Assembly: GCA_921293015.1 (NCBI GenBank) | Contig: OV121081.1 | Coordinates: 25,361,158-25,425,157, forward strand | DNA length: 64,000 bases | Reading direction: 5' to 3' | Source of the DNA: Phorcus lineatus | Taxonomy: Eukaryota > Mollusca > Gastropoda > Trochida > Trochidae | In this document: positions 57,556 through 64,000 of the stretch, one piece after another | Position numbering within the stretch: position 1 is the stretch's first letter | Layout: every line of letters starts with the position of its first letter | The notes under the pieces: model-generated | What the model saw: only the letters and a program-made list of their open reading frames with translations | Database searches by the model: none | Told to the model about the DNA's origin: nothing | Program-made: the position numbers and the translations under genes

Positions 57556-58390
57556 CCCAAATCCCACCCTGGTCAGGGCCCTGTGTCTGGACCCACCTCC
57601 GCTCGGGGCCCCTCGACTCGACTCGATATCCAGACTGAGGCTACATCAGAACTGTGTTTGTTTGATAGCGGAGACTTATGGATAACCACATAGGGATTGT
57701 ACGATTGTTGTTAATCACCAAAGTGCTACTTTCTCATTTTATACTGTTTCACAATTAGCTCAATAATACTACTGTTATCGTGTTGTACATTAACTAACGG
57801 TTTGCCACATACAAATAACAAAAACAGCACCATTGTATTTGCAAGCAATTCAGCATTATATTTGAGTTGAGAAATATGGGTTCGCCAGAGTTTACCCAGT
57901 CAAACAAACACAGTTTGCATCTTCAGATCCCACACTGATAAAAAAATTACCTAGGAATTAATTTGTAAAAAGTAATTGTTGAAAGTGTAGAATATTGTGT
58001 TATTAGGGGAGAGTTTTCATAGTTATGTCTTATTTGGTTGTGAACCCTCTCTGCAATGCAAACTTGCCTCTGTTTTTTGTTGTATTTGTAAATTTAACTT
58101 TGTTATTCTAGCTTTAATTTTAATGATGTTTCTCTATGTTGGACTCTCGGCCATCTAAAGTTACATATCAAGGCAGTATGTATTATGGTGGCTGAAGAGG
58201 TTCATCTTACAAGACGAGGTGCAATAATTATTTTCCTACTAACCCCTTGTTTCAAATCAGTTTGTGTAAATTCTGAATCTGAACTTTGTCAGTTGTAGTT
58301 TTGATTAATTATAAACAATGAGGACAAGCAAAATGCTTCATTTAAGATAGTTTGTCTTGTAATAAACTTTTCAAAAACAAATAATTTCAT
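57556..58390 (+). other. probable 3' UTR with AATAAA
   Basis: No AATAAA occurs between the stop and 58361. The hexamer AATAAA at 58361-58366 is the first canonical poly(A) signal downstream, and would place cleavage near 58380-58395. Inference from position only. Confidence 0.5.
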
Positions 58391-60454
58391 CACAGTGTCA
58401 CATCATTGCTATATCATTCGGACATGTAACCAAATGGTGCCAAAAAATTTGGAACGGAACTATGTGTCTGTTTCTTTGTCCTTTGACCGTTCTGCATTGT
58501 TCCCCAGTTATTATTCTTGTAACTATTGTTCATTGTCCCAGATCCCACCTATCTATTGTTCCTCATTGTTCCATCTGTTCTCTGTGCTACACTAATTACA
58601 TCTGGAGATGGGGTTCGTCAGGGCTCTGTACTACGTCCTATCTTATTTTGTGTTTGTCCAGTTATGTTGCCTTTAGCCTCTTGCAGTGTATATATATTTA
58701 GTTGAACATTACCATGATGTTTTTAGTTACTATTTAACTTATGAATAATTATGTTTTATACAGTTTATTATTGGAACTTTATACTTTGAATTCCTTCATT
58801 CCTTGTTTTTAGCCACGAGGTCTACACTTTTTATCAAACTTTCCCTGGTTATTATCCAGTATAGGTACTTTAACATTTGAAAAGATTTTAATCAAAGCTT
58901 TTATCTATGGAGGAATGTAAACAGATTATAGATGAAGACCTTTCTGCATGAATCTTCCAATGAAAAAATGCCCAAAGTATATTTCCATTAAAAGTCCCTG
59001 TATGTGGCATATAGCATGAAGTGAACGTAGATGGAGTGTATGCAAGCTAGCCAATTGTCATCTCTCGTTCATACGTATATCCTTGTTGATATCATTTGTT
59101 CTGCCATATAAGTCATATCACTGGAGTGTATAATTTGTACAAAGTGTTTGACATGCTTACGGGGGAGGCAGGCTGTTTATATGTTACTGGGAAGGGTTTT
59201 ACAAACTAACTTAAAGCTATTAACATCTTGCCTCGATCATGTGCCGCTGTATTGTAATTATTCTCCTGTGACGTTTTCGGCACAACATTTGTACAGTGGT
59301 AGAGCGATAGTGTGTTCTGGAATTGACAACACTGCTAGAATGTAACTTTGTGTTCTTGCTTTATCAGACTTTATCCTGGGTGAAAAAAATATCTAAATTA
59401 TATATTGATGAAGAAGATTATATTCTTATCGTTGAACCATTCATTGGTTTTAGAAACCACATTGTTTTTTCTGTGATTTCTCTTGTTTCAAACTTTTATC
59501 CATGCCAACCAGAAACCAAAGAAATGTCCGCCTTTCAGCTTCACTGGCTTCGAATTCATGTTTTCTACATGTTTCTATATGCTTATTTTAAATTTGTAAT
59601 GATCTCTTTGTATAATTTTTAGCCAATTTATTCAACGTGTGGCCAGTATATTGACTATTTTATTTCATCACGGAATTTTTAATGAAAACATAAATATGAA
59701 AAAGAGTTTTATACAAGTATTTTAGAAATGATCACACGCTCTCTGCTTTTACTATCGATGTTGATTTTCTGAGGACGTCACTTTGGTTTTCTGAGTTGGG
59801 TTGTGTGAAAGATGTCTTAGAAAAGCGTTTACAATGTTACATTGATCATGTTTTACCGCAGGCCTGTGTGGCCAACCTCTACTGCCTTTTGTACATTTCA
59901 CTCATGAATTAAAAAGGATCTATAATTTGACTGGCGTTATTTTCTTCATGTGCCCTTCCAAAAACTCTGTAAAAGACTGAGTTACTTGAGACAGAATTGT
60001 CATAAATACTTTACTTCCGCTCCTTCTTTATTAAACAATAAGTCATCTGCAGAAGAAATCAGCATTGAAACATGTAATCATTGTAGAACATTAAACCCTT
60101 TGGCTCTGCGGCTCTTCAAGCTCTGCTTGATTTGTTATCTTACGCTCATGCCAGTCCAAGTACATTGACACAAGAATTAGCATTTTCTATGGCCACAGAC
60201 CACAATTATTTCCAAGTAGTTCTATCACAATTGTCTTACTAACACAGCCACTTCCCTATATCTGGTAGGCCATTGATCTTTTGCACACTGACTTACTTGC
60301 CATAGAACACTTTCCAATCAAACAATGACAACAACATTTTGCGGCTGTGAAGACCAATAGACAGGGGAAACAAACATCACCCTAATGTCGAGGCTGGTCA
60401 GTCAGACTCGGCCTTCAACTTGGGGTCACATTGCCTGCTCACACCAGCACTAAA

Positions 60455-60858
60455 AGTGCGCGGTATTATCGGTATATCGGTATATTGCAATACAGAAACA
60501 CCACGATATATACCGGTACAGTCATCTTAAAACATCCAATATATCGTAGGTTTTAGAATGAACACTTTTCGTGTAAAATTGCAGAGAAACGTAACAAAAA
60601 CACTCTTTGATTTTACTGAAAGTTTAAGAAATTGTGAACTTGCAAAGTTGAAAAAGCACAGACAACCAGTCGCTGAATTACCTCTCTTTACCTAACGACG
60701 TCTACTTGAGCATTGATTACTGTTCTAATTGCTGTTCAAAAGAACATAGAAAAACTAATATATGAAAAGTACCAATATATTGCAATACGTATTGTAATAT
60801 GCTTTTCTGTATTGCAATATATTGCGATATGGAAACGAGGACCAATACCCATCCTTGA
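60455..60858. mobile_element. inverted-repeat element with TATCGGTATA ends
   Basis: TATATTGCAATACAGAAA at 60481-60498 is the exact reverse complement of 60804-60821. Outside it are GGTATTATCGGTATATCGG on the left and GATATGGAAACGAGGACCAA on the right. About 400 bp, no coding frame, no clear target duplication. Probably a MITE. Confidence 0.6.
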
Positions 60859-62518
60859 CAAGCACCATAACAGTAAATTTAAGATCTAGAAAAGTTTACA
60901 CACAACAGTATCAGACCTTACATTTGCACCATCACATGTTACAAAATAATTATTAAAGTCATAGAAAAAAATTAGCCACTAGGGACCACATTGTCTCTGA
61001 ATTGCTTCTGGTTTATGGTTAGGCTTGGAATTGTGGGTTGTGTCCATATGAAGTAAATGAAAATGTTAGAGCTCTATATCTCATCAGAGTTTGAATAGTC
61101 GTATCGTAGATGTATATTTGAAAAAGAAAACAATCCATCACATTTTGTCCAGATGTTTCACACTCCTTTGCCATGTAAGGCTTTGATGGGAAGGAATAAT
61201 CAGACTCGAGTGCCGAGGTGTAGTACTCGACCCAAATTCTGAAAGCACACATTCTTCAACAGAACTGTGCATGTTTGAGGTCGAAAATTTAGTTCCCCCA
61301 CAGTCACCTGAGTGATGTTTACATATAAATATATAATAAAAGTGTGTTTGAAATGCATGGTTACATCAATTCAACATTTTACGATCTAAATGGACATTTA
61401 CATCGACAACCCCTTTATCAGATCTCGAGAAAATATTACAAATTAAAGCCTTTCAACAGTAAACAACTTCATAAGTTAAACAAATATTCTCTTAAAATCA
61501 AGAAATGGTTTTTCTTAATTAACATAAGATTAATGCGATGTTTGAAGATAATAACTTGCCAAGGGAAACATTTGTCATATATAATAGATTCCACTCAATG
61601 TGATTCTTGATAGGTAAAATTTGTTTATTTCTATAGACATATCACACGGTAACATGATAGCAAATGTTGAAAATATCTATTGTTTTTAAACAATCTTAGA
61701 TTTATGCGGACTATTCAGTTAGGCTAGTTTCAAACCCTTGTAATACATCAAAACAAAATTATATTTACGACCAAATTTCATCACACAAAAAATCAGGAGT
61801 GATAATATCACAAGATGGAAACTTTACTTGAAAACTTGAATTATTATTAATGGTTTGTCAGTTATCAAATTTACTGATTTTATTTTTCTTTCCTTCAAGT
61901 ATTACAAATATATTTCACATACTTTGTCATATGTCGTGAAAAAATTAATGTCTGCCACCCCAGTAAAATAATAGGTTTGTCTATGTGAACAAATGTGTAA
62001 AAAGTTTGTAGGGAATGGCAATTTTGACTTTATTGCATTTAACACAAACCAAATTCTACAATGTAGAATAGAAAAAAGATTCTTTTGGAAAAAAACATGA
62101 GAGATTATTACAAAATTTGCCCCAACAGCCTGTTTAATTAGAAAGCACTGAGTCCAAAAACTACAATTTATTATCACCATTTCCCATGGAGTCAGTAACC
62201 CAGATTTCAGATTCAAGGGCATATGGTAATGAAGTAAAAGAACCTAAATATGTATTCAGGGAATAGCCTTTCTTGGGGGTTAAATTTTCACCAATAAGTT
62301 ACCATTTCAGTTTTCAAGATTTCAGCTTTAGTTCATGGGAAAGAGATGAAAATAAGTTTCAAAGGTATATATATAAGGGCTACCAAATCAACAGCATGAT
62401 CCAATCTTAGGAGTCTTTACTAAATTAATTCATTGGATTATAGACTTTTTCTAACAAAAACTAGGGTCAAGACTCAAAATAAAAGTAAACTAGAGTGTGT
62501 TTTTAAATGTAGGAAATG

Positions 62519-62576
62519 CTGCAAATGGCTGAAATATTGCCCAAGCGACATTAAACAATAACTCACTCGCTCACTA
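62519..62576 (+). repeat. SINE tail copy
   Basis: GCAAATGGCTGAAATATTGC, then CCAAGCGACATTAAACAATA and ACTCACTCGCTCACT. Confidence 0.75.
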
Positions 62577-62699
62577 AATATAAAAACAGATGTCCCCCAC
62601 AAATTCTCAAAGTTAATTTACAATGAGGCACCCAAAACAAATTCTTTATTCAACAGATAAAGTCCAAGTTTTTGCTGTGTAAACATCAACAAAAACTGA

Positions 62700-62995
62700 A
62701 AAAGGTCAAACCCATACAGGCATAATCTACATATTATGGAAAGGCAGTATACCAAATTTGGTGATGATTGGTCAAATAGGTTTAAAGTAATGCTCCGGAA
62801 ATGTCTACGACACTTGAATAAGACAAAGGACGAATTGATGCCGTGGCAACTAAGAACACAAAATTAGAAACATGTTAAAACCCCAAAAAGCACATCTAGA
62901 TGATATTGAGAGACATCATATCAAACTTGGTGATGATTGCTCAAACTGTTTTAGAGTTATGCTCCAGGAACGTGGACACCGATTGAAACTCACCC
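62700..62995 (+). repeat. two diverged copies of a dispersed repeat
   Basis: Both contain AC(C/A)AA(A/C)TTGGTGATGATTG, then TCAAA and a (A/G)TGCTCC(G/A)GGAA word (about 62755-62802 and 62925-62975). The second copy has CCCCAAAAAGCACATCTAGA, shared with the copy at 63.48 kb. Confidence 0.6.
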
Positions 62996-63477
62996 AAAAA
63001 CAATGTCACCCGACCTTTCAGGAAGCTCTTAGAAAATAGCTTTGTGTTATTAGTGTTAGCATTCACAATGATGAGAGAAACTTGGCCAAATTAATAGGCA
63101 TTATATTTACTGATAATTTCAGATAAAAACATGAAACAATGCGAAATATCCTTCCCTTATTAAATTATTACTTTAAAAAAAAATTGTCATAAGATAGGTC
63201 GTGTCCGATCTGTAAACCAAGTAATATTTAAAAAAAGGCCTTATAGTTTTTATGAAGTTTACATTTAGGCTAATGCATAGATGCTGAATACAAGACATGA
63301 CAAAACCAACAAGCAGACAGAGTCAGCTATATCCCCCGCCAAAGGGAAAGGGTAGTTAAGGATACTAGTTGTGGAATATTGAACAGTGATCATGTTGTTT
63401 TTCTACAAACAACCTTTAAGAAATCCTATGTTACGTTTCCATGAAAACGAGTAAAAATAAAAATGCAAAGAAGTTGA

Positions 63478-63645
63478 AAACCCCAAAAGGCACATCTCCG
63501 CATGATGCCCGTTGCACATACCAAGTTTCGTCGAGATAGGTCTCACCGTTTTGGAGTTGTGCTCCGGAAACATTATCGGGACGGACGGACGAACGGGCGA
63601 ACGGACAGACGAACGGACGGACAGAGACCATTTCAATATCCCCGC
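63478..63645 (+). repeat. dispersed repeat ending in an ACGG/ACGA simple repeat
   Basis: CCCCAAAAGGCACATCTCCG, then ACCAAGTTTCGTCGAGATAG, TGTGCTCCGGAAAC and a tract of GGACGGACGGACGAACGGGC-type units (63579-63622). Same family as 62.7-63.0 kb. The long reverse-strand open frame over it is a product of the low-complexity tract. Confidence 0.7.
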
Positions 63646-64000
63646 CAACAAGGCCTGATCAGCTAAGAATGAATGGAAAGGCAAACTGCAAGTCTTCAAG
63701 ACAATTAATGCAGCCTCTGGAGGTTTCCAAGAAATATTACCTTTGTCAATTCTTTGTTACACTCTTCAGTGTGATCAAAACAACCCTAAGGTTCAGAGGA
63801 ATAAAAGGGCAATTTCTGTAATCAATTAATCCTAGGAACAGAATTGTTTTATCGGACTGTAATATCTTTATAATATCTCAGGGTGTTATCAATCATATAA
63901 ACTGAGTGACAGAGTTATAGTTTAACACTTCTTTTGTTTTACTTCACCAATAAGCAGCATGCATACAGCTGAATCAATGAAGAAGACTTCTAATACTGAA

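Larger units (their letters stand above)
58391..64000. other. downstream region without a recognised gene
   Basis: AT-rich sequence. The open stretches at 58395-58701, 59148-59622 and 61344-61610 show no conserved motif, and I would not call them genes. Repeats at 60.46-60.86, 62.52-62.58, 62.70-63.0 and 63.48-63.64 kb are listed separately. Confidence 0.6.

Noticed and set aside
58395..59622. Several forward open frames downstream of scribble
   Set aside because: Short, low in coding character, no motifs and no splice partners that I could support.
63403..63699. Reverse-strand frame rich in VRPSVR-like repeats
   Set aside because: It is the translation of a dispersed repeat with an ACGG/ACGA simple tract, not a protein gene.

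Overview
The window is animal genomic DNA: AT-rich, intron-dominated, with short GC-richer exons bounded by GT/AG splice sites, tRNA-derived SINEs, small inverted-repeat transposons and tandem arrays. One dispersed repeat, a tail that reads like GCTAATGGCTGAAATATTGC and ends in ACTC repeats, is one I associate with gastropod molluscs such as abalone. The organism assignment is therefore an inference: a lophotrochozoan, most likely a gastropod.

One gene explains all the coding sequence I can support. It is the 3' two thirds of a scribble (SCRIB, LAP family) cell-polarity gene on the + strand, from about 139 to about 56.9 or 57.6 kb. Twenty-five coding exons join in one reading frame without a break and give about 1,210 residues: the linker after the leucine-rich repeats, four PDZ domains (two pairs), a Pro/Ser-rich linker of 269 residues between PDZ2 and PDZ3, then a charged, coiled-coil-prone tail with the conserved blocks LTFKDKRSFFE, VRTAKAERR and MKSLEADAVRAQ. 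The N-terminal leucine-rich repeats and the promoter lie upstream of base 1. The last splice can be read in more than one way, so the C-terminus is uncertain.

Layout: 0.1-3.4 kb, linker and PDZ1; 4.0-8.3 kb, PDZ2; 8.2-9.0 kb, the Pro/Ser-rich exon; 9.1-13.8 kb, PDZ3 and PDZ4; 15.7-20.5 kb, four small charged or proline-rich exons; 20.5-41.3 kb, one 20.8-kb intron full of decayed repeats; 41.3-56.9 kb, eight C-terminal exons; 57.5-58.4 kb, a possible last exon and 3' UTR with an AATAAA; 58.4-64 kb, downstream DNA with repeats and no gene I recognise. All 17 exons before the large intron are multiples of three in phase 0, while most exons after it are of mixed phase.

The non-coding part is a record of mobile DNA. 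It holds an inverted-repeat element of 426 bp with about 95-bp termini flanked by a perfect 12-bp target duplication (14.1-14.6 kb) and a diverged second copy (50.2-50.6 kb), a hAT-like element with an 8-bp duplication inserted inside a ~185-bp tandem array (21.9-23.6 kb), a ~370-bp palindrome rich in TGACG/TGATGTCA motifs (45.6-46.0 kb), a hairpin next to three exact TGACGTCA octamers spaced 21-22 bp (48.3-48.6 kb), and at least ten copies of a SINE tail that can fold into a stem-loop. I see no CRISPR array, rRNA, intact tRNA or second protein gene.
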